Of a stretch of 18,280 nt of DNA, positions 7,187-15,443 are shown one piece after another. The position numbers and the translations under genes are program-made. The notes beneath the pieces are model-generated. The model was given only the letters and a program-made list of their open reading frames with translations, searched no databases and had not been told where the DNA came from. The DNA comes from CAYMUR01 sp964393615. Lineage in GTDB: Bacteria > Planctomycetota > Planctomycetia > Pirellulales > Pirellulaceae. Each line of letters begins with the position of its first letter. Within the stretch, counting starts at the first letter, position 1. The DNA lies in assembly GCA_964393615.1 (NCBI GenBank), contig CAYMUR010000099.1:1-18280 (forward strand), read 5' to 3'.

Positions 7187-7210
7187 GGCCTGCAGTGGGT
7201 CCGGCAGGCC
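7187..7210. repeat. GGCCTGC/GCAGGCC inverted repeat between membrane subunit and giant cytochrome
   Basis: Seven-base GC-rich arms (7187-7193 and 7204-7210) flank a 10-base loop, giving a plausible RNA hairpin in the 114 bp spacer. No T-run follows, so it does not look like a classical intrinsic terminator. It could stabilise or process the mRNA; this is a guess. Confidence 0.3.
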
Positions 7211-7265
7211 AGCAGATCCTGATTTCAGTACAAAGTGGAAATTAACTTGCCGGAGATAGACGAGT

Positions 7266-10200
7266 ATGCCAGCCATCGAAGAAACGTGGCGTAGTCAACG
7301 GCTGATGCACGGTATCTTTGCCGTCAGCGGCATGGTGATGCTGCTGGCCACGATTTGGATGTTTGCCGCCGATCATTCACGGGAATGGAAAGACCACCAG
7401 CGCACCGGTCGACGTGTAGTACGTGAGTTGACTGGTTGGAAATCATTTCAGCACCAGACGGATCAGGCGAGTGATCGAACCGGCGAATTGGAGCAACAGC
7501 TGGAGCAAGTAAGAACCAAGCCCATTGCCCCAGAATTGCTTTCTGATTTTCGCAAGCGGGTGGATGATTATGCCCAGCAAGCAGATGGACAAGGGTATGA
7601 CTTTAAAAAAATTGACCGTTTGGACGGAAAATTCAAAAACGCTTTGGACGAAGGGAATGTGCAGCAAATCTTAGAGGACCGCCAAAATTTTGTTGGCGCC
7701 TTGCAGGATGTTGTCGACTTGGCAAAGGCGAAGGAAAAAGAAAATCTACGTCTGCGGAAGTTTGCCAATGCGAACTATGATGCCGCCAAAGCAGATCTGG
7801 GTATTGGTGTACGAGATGGTTTTGACGCGGTGCAGATGGAGCGTTTGCAGTCGGCGATCGACACACGGCGCGATCGGGTGAAAGAGCTGACCGCTATCTA
7901 TGAAGTGTCCAATACCTACCGGCTTGAGATTCAGGGAAAATTGGATGAAATGCTTGCATCGGAGACTGAGGCGCTGCAAGAGTGGACGGAAAGTCAGGCT
8001 GATTTGAATCGGCTTGAAACGACTGTTCGGGAATCTGCCGTCACCTATTTTCAAGGTGGCTTTCCGTTTCTAGGCAAGCGGTGGTTGGAAATGCCCATTG
8101 TCGACGCGTTCAATTCACCACTGGAGATTGATAATCATCACTATCCGCTACTGACTGTCGATTACAACTTCAAGGGAGTTGCCCGTTACGATCGCTGTAC
8201 GACCTGCCATCGCGCGATTGACAAATCATCCGAAGAAGATCCCTCGCAGCCTATGGTACTCACGGGGCGTAAGGTATTGCTGCAGTTGTCGACACCTGAT
8301 GCACGTCCCGAAGAAGAGGGGGGTGTTGCAGACAGGCTACGGCGAGTCTATGGCATTCGTTTAGCAAAGCAGGGCTTGATTCATCGGAACGACGTGACTG
8401 TCAGTTTTGTGCGGCGGAGTTCGCTGGGTTCTCGGGCGCTGGCGGTGACGGATGGAGTTCATGATGAACCGCACTTAGAATCCGGCCTGGCACTTCGGCA
8501 GGCGATGTTTCATTACGCGTCGGTTGCAGAAGATCACAATCGTAATGGTTTGCAGGTTGGTGACGTGATCACCTCCATTAACGGTAATAAGATCATCGAA
8601 GAGCATCAAGTTTACCGGTTTCTTTTGAGGACAGCTTCCTGGGGAAAACCGATAGCATTGACGGTGCAGCGGGGCATACGGCACCCCTATGCCAGTCATC
8701 CGCGGCTTGATTTGTTCGTGGGGCCAAATAGCCCTCATCCGCTAGAAAAATTCGGATGTACCTCTTGTCACGAAGGGCAGGGAAGTGCGACATCTTTCAA
8801 GTGGGCATCGCACGCCCCCAATGGCCTGCGTCAGCGAGAGGACTGGGGAGAGGACCATGGTTGGTTCAATAATCATCACTGGATTTTTCCAATGTATCCG
8901 GACCGGTTTTCAGAGGCTTCTTGTATTCGTTGTCATCATGAAGTGACCGATTTGAAGGCGAGTCGGCGTTATCCGGAACCACCTGCTCCTAAAGTGACCG
9001 GTGCACATCGGTTGATCAGTATGTATGGTTGTTTTGGCTGCCATGAAGTGAATGGATACAATGGGCCTGATGTCCGTGTGGGACCGGACCTCAGGCTGGA
9101 GCCGAATTTTTACGCCGCTGCGCTGCAGCTGAAGCACTTGACGGAAAGTCGCTGCCAGGAGTTACGGGAGGGTGCTGCGTCAGACGAAGTGAACGAGCGC
9201 ATTATTCATTTAACCGCAATGGCGGACTTGGCGCAGCGAGTTGGTTTTGATTGGGAGCATCAACATGCAGAGCGCCAGCAGCTCGTTGAAATGTTAAGTG
9301 CTGACAGGGAACCAGCGGAAGGCGAACCAGCGGAAGGCGAACCAGCGGAAGGCGATCCAGCGGAAGGCGATCCAGCGGAAGGCGATCCAGGGGGAACCAT
9401 TTTTCGAGGAGCAAGTCAAGCATTGGCACGTTCGTTGAAGAATGTGGAAATACCGGGTGTAATGCGTAAGGTTGGGCCGAGTCTGCGGTTTGTGGGTCAC
9501 AAGCTGGACGAGACGTTCCTTTATGATTGGATCTCGGAACCGAAGCATTTTCGACCGGGCACGAAGATGCCGCAGTTTTTTGGATTAACAGACCACCTTT
9601 TGGGAGATGATAAAGCGAAGTCTCAGCGGCTGGAGCCGATTGAAATTCGCGGCATTGTGACGTTTTTGTTGCAGCGTAGTCAGTCCTACGAATATGCTTC
9701 GCCGCCGGCAGAAATTTCGGCTTCGACGTCGGCCGAAAAGATTGAGCGAGGAAAAATTTTATTCGAAACACGAGGCTGTTTGGCTTGTCACACGCACCGT
9801 GAATTTCCCGAGGCACACCCGGAAAGCACCAATCAGTATTTGGATGGTATCGCACAAGGCCCCGATTTGTCCGCGTTGGGTGACAAACTGGCGGGTTCCC
9901 AGGAGGATGTGGGACGGCGTTGGCTTGTTAGCTGGTTGCGCAGTCCGGGTAGTTACCATGTCCGTACACGGATGCCCAATATGTTATTGGAGCCCATTGA
10001 AACCCGGGATGAACAGGGCAATGTGACCAGGGTGACGGATCCGGCGGACGACATCGCTGCATACCTATTGAGTGATCGTTCTGACTGGCAGCCGGTAGAT
10101 GCGGCAACCGCTCCTGTGGATGTTGTAGCGCTGGATGAATTAGTCCGTGAACACCTTGGTGGTACGTTTTCTCAACGGAGTGCTGATAAGTATCTCAAAA

Positions 10201-12059
10201 CGGGTCTCGACGAATCGATGAGGGCGGAGTTAAAGGGTGCCGAAGCGGAATTAATCGGGCCAATGTCGACAGTCAAGAAAATGCTGTATGTGGGTCGGAA
10301 AGCTATTGCCAAATACGGTTGCTATGGCTGCCACGATATTCCTGGGTTCGAAGACGCCAAGCCGATTGGTACGGGCTTAGCGGATTGGGGGCGAAAAGAT
10401 CCGTCGAAACTTGACTTTGCGCACATTACACATTTGCTCCACGACCAGGCTCATGGGCATGGTAGCGTTGACGGAAATAGTGAAGATGCTCAGAGCCACA
10501 GTTCGCACCATGCCGAGGGTGATTCTGCAGACCATTCTGTCAGCGAAGAGCTTGATCCTTACTTCGTGAGATTGATCAATGAGCACGACCGTGCTGGTTT
10601 CGCTATGCAGAAATTACGGCAGCCGCGCAGTTATGATTACAAGAACATTACAAACAAGGGTTATAATGAGCGGCTGCGAATGCCTCAGTTTCCGTTTTCT
10701 ACAGAGCAACGTGAAGCGGTCGTGACATTTGTCTTGGGCCTGGTCGCGGATCCGCCGGTTTCTGAATATGTTCACCAGCCCGAGGGTGCGACCAAGGCGA
10801 TTGTTGAAGGTCGCCAGGTCCTTGAGAAATATAATTGTGGTGGATGCCATGTCTTGGAGGCAGAGCAATGGTCGCTGGCGTACCAGGCAGGTGATTTTCG
10901 AGCACCTCCTGCGATGAAAGCTTATCCTTTCATGCCCCAACATTACTCTGTCGATCAACGCGGTGAGTCCAAGAAAACGGATTATCGTGACCGAATGCAT
11001 GCTTTGATTTCAGGGGCGCCCTCCATAAGTGCAGATGATGGTTTGTCAGTCGTCTTGGACGATGAAGGGGACGAAGTTGAGGATGAGGAGGAATACAATC
11101 CGCATGGTGTTGCCTATCGGTTTGATTTGTGGCAGCCCACTCTCTTGGAGGGTAATGCTTACAATGTAGGTGTGATTCCCCTTGAAGTCCGCCAGGAATG
11201 GATGGAACGGAAATACCCTCCGCGCGGCGGTCATTTGACGCGGTATCTTTTGTCACGGGTGGTTGACTTAGAAAAGGAAGTCAATCCGACGGTCAAAGGC
11301 TCGGAGGCGTGGAGTTGGTTGCCACCCCCGTTGATTGGTCAGGGCAGGAAAACGCAAAGCGATTGGTTGCATAACTTCTTGTTAGATCCACACCGCATTC
11401 GACCAGCGGTATTTCTCCGTATGCCTCGTTTTAACATGTCTTCTGCGGAAGCAACTCAGTTGGTGAATTATTTCGCGGCCATGGACGGTGTTGAATATCC
11501 TTACAATTTTGATTCGAGGACTCGTTCCAGTTACATTGCGACGGCCGAACAGAGGTTTCGGGAACGTTTGCGACAAGCTGAAAAACCATCGCCGCCATCA
11601 GAGGTGATGTCCCGGTTTGACCACGCCTTGCAGATCATCACGAGCAACAATTATTGTGTAAAGTGTCACATTGTTGGTGATCCCGAGAAGGGGGGGTATC
11701 AGCCGAAAGGTCCTGACCGAGCGAAGGCTCCCAATTTGGCGCAAGTTTTTCAGCGTCTACGGCCGGAATATGTCCGTCGTTGGATTGCTAACCCGAAACA
11801 GATTTTACCTTACACGAGTATGCCGGTGAATATTCCTTTTGACCCAACAGCGCCTCATCAAGGTGGAGTTGCGCAGGAATTGTTTCCAGGAACCAGCATT
11901 GAGCAGGTTGATGCCTTGGTTGACTTGCTGATGAACTATGACATGTATAGTGAAAATCGAAGTCCCATTTCACCGAGTATCGAACCAGCCACTCCAACGG
12001 CGGCAAGGCCAACGGCGGCAAGGCCAGAAGAAGAAAACGTTGTTTCGACGGTTGAATAA
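7266..12059 (+). CDS. Giant membrane-anchored octahaem cytochrome c with coiled coil and PDZ domain
   Basis: This 1597-residue protein probably carries electrons from the Rieske protein towards the oxidase, in the role of cytochrome c1 or f. It has one N-terminal membrane anchor (residues about 17-35), a long charged coiled-coil region (about 60-255), then a periplasmic part with eight CxxCH haem sites starting at Cys311 (CTTCH), 498 (CTSCH), 553 (CIRCH), 589 (CFGCH), 838 (CLACH), 1019 (CYGCH), 1191 (CGGCH) and 1464 (CVKCH). A PDZ-like stretch lies between haems 1 and 2 (about 395-470; GLQVGDVITSINGNKI from 428). Haems 4-8 each have a later Met-Pro that could be the sixth ligand (Met768, 903, 1139, 1386, 1519); haems 1-3 do not. 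Linkers include a PAEGE/PAEGD repeat (682-706) and a His-rich stretch (1059-1091). GGAGA at 7252-7256 supports the start. I know no standard name for it. Confidence 0.92.
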   Translation: MPAIEETWRSQRLMHGIFAVSGMVMLLATIWMFAADHSREWKDHQRTGRRVVRELTGWKSFQHQTDQASDRTGELEQQLEQVRTKPIAPELLSDFRKRVDDYAQQADGQGYDFKKIDRLDGKFKNALDEGNVQQILEDRQNFVGALQDVVDLAKAKEKENLRLRKFANANYDAAKADLGIGVRDGFDAVQMERLQSAIDTRRDRVKELTAIYEVSNTYRLEIQGKLDEMLASETEALQEWTESQADLNRLETTVRESAVTYFQGGFPFLGKRWLEMPIVDAFNSPLEIDNHHYPLLTVDYNFKGVARYDRCTTCHRAIDKSSEEDPSQPMVLTGRKVLLQLSTPDARPEEEGGVADRLRRVYGIRLAKQGLIHRNDVTVSFVRRSSLGSRALAVTDGVHDEPHLESGLALRQAMFHYASVAEDHNRNGLQVGDVITSINGNKIIEEHQVYRFLLRTASWGKPIALTVQRGIRHPYASHPRLDLFVGPNSPHPLEKFGCTSCHEGQGSATSFKWASHAPNGLRQREDWGEDHGWFNNHHWIFPMYPDRFSEASCIRCHHEVTDLKASRRYPEPPAPKVTGAHRLISMYGCFGCHEVNGYNGPDVRVGPDLRLEPNFYAAALQLKHLTESRCQELREGAASDEVNERIIHLTAMADLAQRVGFDWEHQHAERQQLVEMLSADREPAEGEPAEGEPAEGDPAEGDPAEGDPGGTIFRGASQALARSLKNVEIPGVMRKVGPSLRFVGHKLDETFLYDWISEPKHFRPGTKMPQFFGLTDHLLGDDKAKSQRLEPIEIRGIVTFLLQRSQSYEYASPPAEISASTSAEKIERGKILFETRGCLACHTHREFPEAHPESTNQYLDGIAQGPDLSALGDKLAGSQEDVGRRWLVSWLRSPGSYHVRTRMPNMLLEPIETRDEQGNVTRVTDPADDIAAYLLSDRSDWQPVDAATAPVDVVALDELVREHLGGTFSQRSADKYLKTGLDESMRAELKGAEAELIGPMSTVKKMLYVGRKAIAKYGCYGCHDIPGFEDAKPIGTGLADWGRKDPSKLDFAHITHLLHDQAHGHGSVDGNSEDAQSHSSHHAEGDSADHSVSEELDPYFVRLINEHDRAGFAMQKLRQPRSYDYKNITNKGYNERLRMPQFPFSTEQREAVVTFVLGLVADPPVSEYVHQPEGATKAIVEGRQVLEKYNCGGCHVLEAEQWSLAYQAGDFRAPPAMKAYPFMPQHYSVDQRGESKKTDYRDRMHALISGAPSISADDGLSVVLDDEGDEVEDEEEYNPHGVAYRFDLWQPTLLEGNAYNVGVIPLEVRQEWMERKYPPRGGHLTRYLLSRVVDLEKEVNPTVKGSEAWSWLPPPLIGQGRKTQSDWLHNFLLDPHRIRPAVFLRMPRFNMSSAEATQLVNYFAAMDGVEYPYNFDSRTRSSYIATAEQRFRERLRQAEKPSPPSEVMSRFDHALQIITSNNYCVKCHIVGDPEKGGYQPKGPDRAKAPNLAQVFQRLRPEYVRRWIANPKQILPYTSMPVNIPFDPTAPHQGGVAQELFPGTSIEQVDALVDLLMNYDMYSENRSPISPSIEPATPTAARPTAARPEEENVVSTVE
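9309..9383 (+). repeat. In-frame 15 bp tandem repeat, five copies, in the giant cytochrome
   Basis: Three copies of GAACCAGCGGAAGGC are followed by two of GATCCAGCGGAAGGC and a broken sixth. They encode EPAEG x3 and DPAEG x2 (residues 682-706), an acidic flexible linker between haem site 4 and its putative Met ligand at 768. The unit length keeps the frame. Confidence 0.9.
11994..12023 (+). repeat. In-frame 15 bp duplication at the C-terminus of the giant cytochrome
   Basis: CCAACGGCGGCAAGG occurs twice in direct succession (11994-12008, 12009-12023), giving the TAARPTAARP tail just before the acidic end of the protein. It looks like a recent slippage duplication in a non-structured tail. 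Confidence 0.8.
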
Positions 12060-12142
12060 GAAGATGAGCATATGAATTCGGAGAATTGGGTTGGAATTTC
12101 ACCCTTTCAGCGTGGTCAGATACCAGTAATCAATAAGAGGCT

Positions 12143-12182
12143 CCATTTGAATTGCTTGAGTGGAAGATGGCATTCCAAATGG
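12143..12182. repeat. Imperfect hairpin, CCATTTG/CAAATGG arms
   Basis: The outer arms CCATTTG (12143-12149) and CAAATGG (12176-12182) pair perfectly. Inside them AAT/ATT and GC/GC can pair around one offset, leaving a loop of about a dozen bases. There is no following T-run. It sits 84 bases after the giant cytochrome stop and may be an mRNA end or processing structure. Confidence 0.35.
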
Positions 12183-12346
12183 TCAAGGTATAGTAACTCG
12201 AAATCATGTTAAAATCGTGTAGCATAGCAATGAATCATCAGGCGTTGTTGCCAAGTGGTCCGTCGTTCATGCCCTGCGGGCTTCAGGGATTGGGGAAGCC
12301 TGTATTCTTGAGTCGTGATCCATGCCTGGAGGGTTGGATATTCGAT

Positions 12347-12351
12347 AGGAG
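12347..12351 (+). promoter_or_regulatory. Shine-Dalgarno AGGAG that decides the first cupredoxin start
   Basis: AGGAG directly touches the ATG at 12352 (no spacing) but is six bases before the in-frame ATG at 12358, the usual distance. The second ATG is therefore the better start. Confidence 0.65.
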
Positions 12352-12357
12352 ATGAGT

Positions 12358-13134
12358 ATGTCACGTCGCTTTTATGTCCATATCGTGTTGATTGTGTGTT
12401 GCCAAATCGTGGCTTTCGGTGATGCTGCGCTCGCTGCAGAATGGGCAACACTCAAAGGGCAGTTTGTCTATGACGGAGCGGTGCCCAAGCCGAAGACGAT
12501 TGTACCGACCAAGGACGTTGATTTTTGTGGCAAAGCCCAAATTCCTGACGAGAGACTAATCGTCAACCAGGAGAATGCAGGGATTGCTAATATTATTCTT
12601 TATCTCAGGAAGAAGCCGAGTAAAATTAGTTCGAATTATGAAGCGAATACTAGTCAAGAGATACGGCTTGACAATCTTGGCTGTCGTTTTGAGCCGCATG
12701 TCCAATTAATACAGACGTCCCAGGAATTGACAGTGGGAAATAAAGACGCTGTCGGGCACAACACTAACTTTTCCGCAATATCGAATGCGTTGCCCAATCA
12801 GTTGGTTCCTGCCTTGGGACAGTACGTTGCGGAATTCTTGGAGCCAGAACTACGGCCGGTAAAGGTAGATTGCAATATCCATCCATGGATGTCAGCCTAT
12901 GTCGTGGTCAAAGACCACCCCTATGTTGCCAAAACAGATGCAGATGGCAGATTTGAAATCAAAGATTTACCATGTGGAGAAAAGCTTGACATTCGTATTT
13001 GGCACGAATCGTCTGGCTGGGTGCGCAAGGTGAAAAGCGAAAATATTAAATTTAGCAAAAAAGGCATTAAGTTAATGATGGATTCGGATGTTGATCTGGG
13101 TACCGTCAAAGTGAATGCAGCGAGTTTCGACTAA
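12358..13134 (+). CDS. Exported cupredoxin (type-1 copper protein), first of a pair
   Basis: This 258-residue secreted protein is probably a copper electron carrier. MSRRFYVHIVLIVCCQIVAFGDAALAAEW reads as a signal peptide with an ALA-A cleavage site. The mature part begins with a beta-rich stretch (ATLKGQFVYDG) and contains a cupredoxin ligand set: His134 in VGHNTNF, and Cys172, His175 and Met178 in DCNIHPWM. A later stretch (KTDADGRFEIKDLPCGEKLDIRIWHE) looks like the carboxypeptidase-regulatory-like or SdrD-type beta fold. Cys57 and Cys109 are matched in the paralogue and may form a disulfide. An ATG at 12352 would add two residues, but the ribosome site favours 12358. It precedes its larger paralogue by 62 bp. 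The copper site is inferred from motif order; red versus blue copper and the redox partner cannot be told. Confidence 0.8.
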   Translation: MSRRFYVHIVLIVCCQIVAFGDAALAAEWATLKGQFVYDGAVPKPKTIVPTKDVDFCGKAQIPDERLIVNQENAGIANIILYLRKKPSKISSNYEANTSQEIRLDNLGCRFEPHVQLIQTSQELTVGNKDAVGHNTNFSAISNALPNQLVPALGQYVAEFLEPELRPVKVDCNIHPWMSAYVVVKDHPYVAKTDADGRFEIKDLPCGEKLDIRIWHESSGWVRKVKSENIKFSKKGIKLMMDSDVDLGTVKVNAASFD

Positions 13135-13196
13135 AGCCGATATTTAGGCAATTACGGACCACAGTCTATTGGATACTTAAAAAAATTCGAAGAACA

Positions 13197-14102
13197 ATGT
13201 CGATCCCAAACCGACGTATACTGTTGAGCTACTTTTTGTCGGTGGTGAGCTGTGCGCTGTTATGCACGGGTTGTGCCAATCGAGTAGCGACTGATCCCGC
13301 ACCTGATATTGAGGTAGCGAAGACATTGAGAACGACCTTGGAAAAGGCGGGCGGAGGTGTAATCGCCAGTGTCCAAGTTGCAACGGACGTTCAGCCGACG
13401 GGATTTGCAACGTTAAAGGGACGGTTCATTCTCACGGGTTCGCCACCAGCCAATCCGGCAAACAATATCACACGGGACTTGGACATGTGCGGTGGGAGTT
13501 CTACCGATGCCCAGCTAGTGGTGTCGGATGAAGGTGGGATTAAGAATGTATTGATCTACGCCGAACAGATTCCGGAAGCATGGGTGCATGAGTCTGCCCA
13601 GGGCAAGACGGATGATTTTATTTTTGACCAGAAAGACTGTGTCTTTTTGACACGTGTAGCCGCCTTTCAGCTTTCACAGCCAATGAAAATCATGAACAGC
13701 GATCCCAGAGGTCACAATACTGATTTTGAACCACGTTATAGTGGTTCATTCAATCAGACGATACCTGGCGATGGTGGTTTTGCCGTCTACCAGGCCGAAG
13801 AAGAAGAAAAAGACCCGGTATCTGTTAAATGTGCAATCCATCCGTGGATGCAGGCCTGGGTGCTCCCTCGCAAAAATGCTTATTTTGCTGTGACGGACGA
13901 CGAGGGGAATTTTGAGATTCCCAGTTTGCCGGCAGGTGTTGACGTTTCGTTACGGGCTTGGCATGAACGAACGAGAGGTATTCAAAACGTGACGCTAAAC
14001 GGCGAGACGAAAAAATGGTCTAAGGGGAAATTTAAGAAGCTTTTGGAAGCCGATCAGGTGCTGGACTTGCAGGTGACCATTGATGCGGCAGAGTTTGAGT
14101 AA
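13197..14102 (+). CDS. Cupredoxin lipoprotein (type-1 copper), second of a pair
   Basis: This 301-residue protein is a paralogue of the preceding one. The N-terminus (RRILLSYFLSVVSCALLCTGC) looks like a lipoprotein signal with the lipidated Cys at 26, although position -3 is Cys in place of the usual Leu. A ~45-residue linker then leads to the shared domain, which starts at GFATLKGRFILTG. The copper ligands match the first protein: His173 in RGHNTDF, and Cys212, His215 and Met218 in KCAIHPWM. Cys98 and Cys148 match the paralogue's Cys57 and Cys109. An acidic insert EEEEKD (200-206) precedes the Cys loop and could form a docking face for a cytochrome. The C-terminal TDDEGNFEIPSLPAGVDVSLRAWHE repeats the beta-fold tail. 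It stops nine bases before the dihaem cytochrome gene, so the two are surely co-transcribed. A tethered carrier between the bc-type complex and the oxidase is the likely role. Confidence 0.8.
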   Translation: MSIPNRRILLSYFLSVVSCALLCTGCANRVATDPAPDIEVAKTLRTTLEKAGGGVIASVQVATDVQPTGFATLKGRFILTGSPPANPANNITRDLDMCGGSSTDAQLVVSDEGGIKNVLIYAEQIPEAWVHESAQGKTDDFIFDQKDCVFLTRVAAFQLSQPMKIMNSDPRGHNTDFEPRYSGSFNQTIPGDGGFAVYQAEEEEKDPVSVKCAIHPWMQAWVLPRKNAYFAVTDDEGNFEIPSLPAGVDVSLRAWHERTRGIQNVTLNGETKKWSKGKFKKLLEADQVLDLQVTIDAAEFE

Positions 14103-14111
14103 GGAACAACC

Positions 14112-15431
14112 ATGTCGTTGTACGCAGTATTATTTAACAAGAAGCCCCCTTCGAACCAGTGGGGAGATAGTCGGCATCTGTTTGGCAGCTGGAAATGTTC
14201 TGGCAATTTCTGGTGGTGCATTGGGGTGGGGGCTCTAATAGGTGTGGTTCTCGGTTGTGATTATGCGGCTCCACGTTTTCATTTGAACATGGCTCATGTT
14301 CGCAAAAACGAAGACCCTGAGGCAAAGTTTTCCCCGGCTCAGTTAAAAAATATTGCTGAAATTCTTACCGCGTTATTTGGTACCCCGGATGAGCCACACA
14401 TTATTGCAGACGCCAATCTTGGAATACACGAGATGATGGAGCTGCGAAACCTTGAAATGGCTGCTGGACCATTTGGTAGTGACGAAAATGGTTTTGCTCG
14501 CGGTTTGTATCGGCAACACTGTGCCCATTGTCATGGGGTGACCGGTGATGGAGCTGGGCCAACAGCGGCTTATTTGAACCCGTATCCACGTGATTATCGG
14601 AGAGGGGTGTTTAAGTTCAAATCGACGCCCAAAGGTGAAAAGCCAACCGACAGCGATTTGGATCGAATTCTGCGTAACGGAATTCCAGGCACGGCCATGC
14701 CCTCTTTTGGCCTGTTAGCAGACGATGAGATTGAGGCTCTTGTTGAGTATGTCAAATATCTTGCACTGCGAGGTGAAGTCGAGCGTAACCTGGTACTTGA
14801 ATTGAGCGACTTGGACGAGGGCGAGTTGCTGTTTGATTCTGCCGGTGCGGAAGACGGTATCGCGCTGATTCAAGATGTAGCATCACGTGTGGTGGGTCGT
14901 TGGCAACGGGCGGAGTCGAAGGTGACTATCCCTTCGACGCGACCTGATTTTGATTCGACCGAAGCGATGCGCCAGTCGGTAGAGCGTGGTCACCAGTTGT
15001 TTGAAGGCAAGATTGCCAATTGCTATAGCTGTCACGGGGAAACAGCGCTTGGTGATGGGCAGTTGGATTTGTATGACGATTGGACGGAGGAATTAGAGCC
15101 GAAAAATGCTGAAAAACATGCCCAATTAGTATCGGACCAAGAACGTCCACAGCCGATCCGCAATCTCCGGCCTCGCAATCTCCGGCGCGGAGTCTATCGC
15201 GGCGGTCGCCGACCGATTGACCTTTACTGGCGTATTCGCAATGGGATTGATGGAGCGAAAATGCCTGCGATCCCAGTTGTCGCTGCGGATGCTCGCCCCG
15301 GAACGAAGGGTGTCACAGAGTCAGAGGTTTGGGATTTGATCAATTATGTGAGGTCACTTCCCTATGATGAAATTAGTGGTGTTAAATACGACATACATTC
15401 CAATGGGATACAGTTGGAAAAACCAAGATAA
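14112..15431 (+). CDS. Dihaem cytochrome c, probable lipoprotein or membrane-anchored
   Basis: This 439-residue protein has two class-I-like cytochrome c domains. The first has CAHCH at 137-141, followed by GDGAGPTAAYLNPYPRDYRRG and the likely sixth ligand in TAMPSFG (Met196). The second has CYSCH at 304-308 and GAKMPAIP (Met384). Each ends with the usual aromatic helix (EALVEYVKYL, VWDLINYVRSL). The N-terminus has a long polar lead, a hydrophobic run (about 33-48) and VLGC with Cys49, which could be lipidated; Asp50 at +2 would keep it in the inner membrane under the E. coli Lol rule. AAGGA lies about seven bases before the ATG. It starts nine bases after the cupredoxin and ends 12 before coxB. 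As CoxB lacks its own haem c domain, this protein is the best candidate for the direct donor to CuA. Haem number is certain; partners are inferred. Confidence 0.9.
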   Translation: MSLYAVLFNKKPPSNQWGDSRHLFGSWKCSGNFWWCIGVGALIGVVLGCDYAAPRFHLNMAHVRKNEDPEAKFSPAQLKNIAEILTALFGTPDEPHIIADANLGIHEMMELRNLEMAAGPFGSDENGFARGLYRQHCAHCHGVTGDGAGPTAAYLNPYPRDYRRGVFKFKSTPKGEKPTDSDLDRILRNGIPGTAMPSFGLLADDEIEALVEYVKYLALRGEVERNLVLELSDLDEGELLFDSAGAEDGIALIQDVASRVVGRWQRAESKVTIPSTRPDFDSTEAMRQSVERGHQLFEGKIANCYSCHGETALGDGQLDLYDDWTEELEPKNAEKHAQLVSDQERPQPIRNLRPRNLRRGVYRGGRRPIDLYWRIRNGIDGAKMPAIPVVAADARPGTKGVTESEVWDLINYVRSLPYDEISGVKYDIHSNGIQLEKPR

Positions 15432-15443
15432 TTGAGGTAAATC

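Larger units (their letters stand above)
12060..12357. other. Spacer between giant cytochrome and cupredoxin genes
   Basis: Nearly 300 bases without a gene. The only structure I see is the imperfect hairpin at 12143-12182 and, at the far end, the Shine-Dalgarno site of the next gene. An AT-rich piece around 12195-12230 could hold a promoter, but no convincing -35/-10 pair stands out. Confidence 0.45.

Noticed and set aside
7187..7210. Intrinsic terminator between the subunit-IV-like gene and the giant cytochrome
   Set aside because: The stem is GC-rich but the following bases are AGCAGATCC, not a T-run, and the next gene belongs to the same system.
9202..9855. 217-codon open frame on the minus strand inside the giant cytochrome gene
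   Set aside because: It is the antisense of a strongly supported coding region, is kept open by the PAEG repeat, and its translation (repeated PLDRL/PLVRL) shows no fold.
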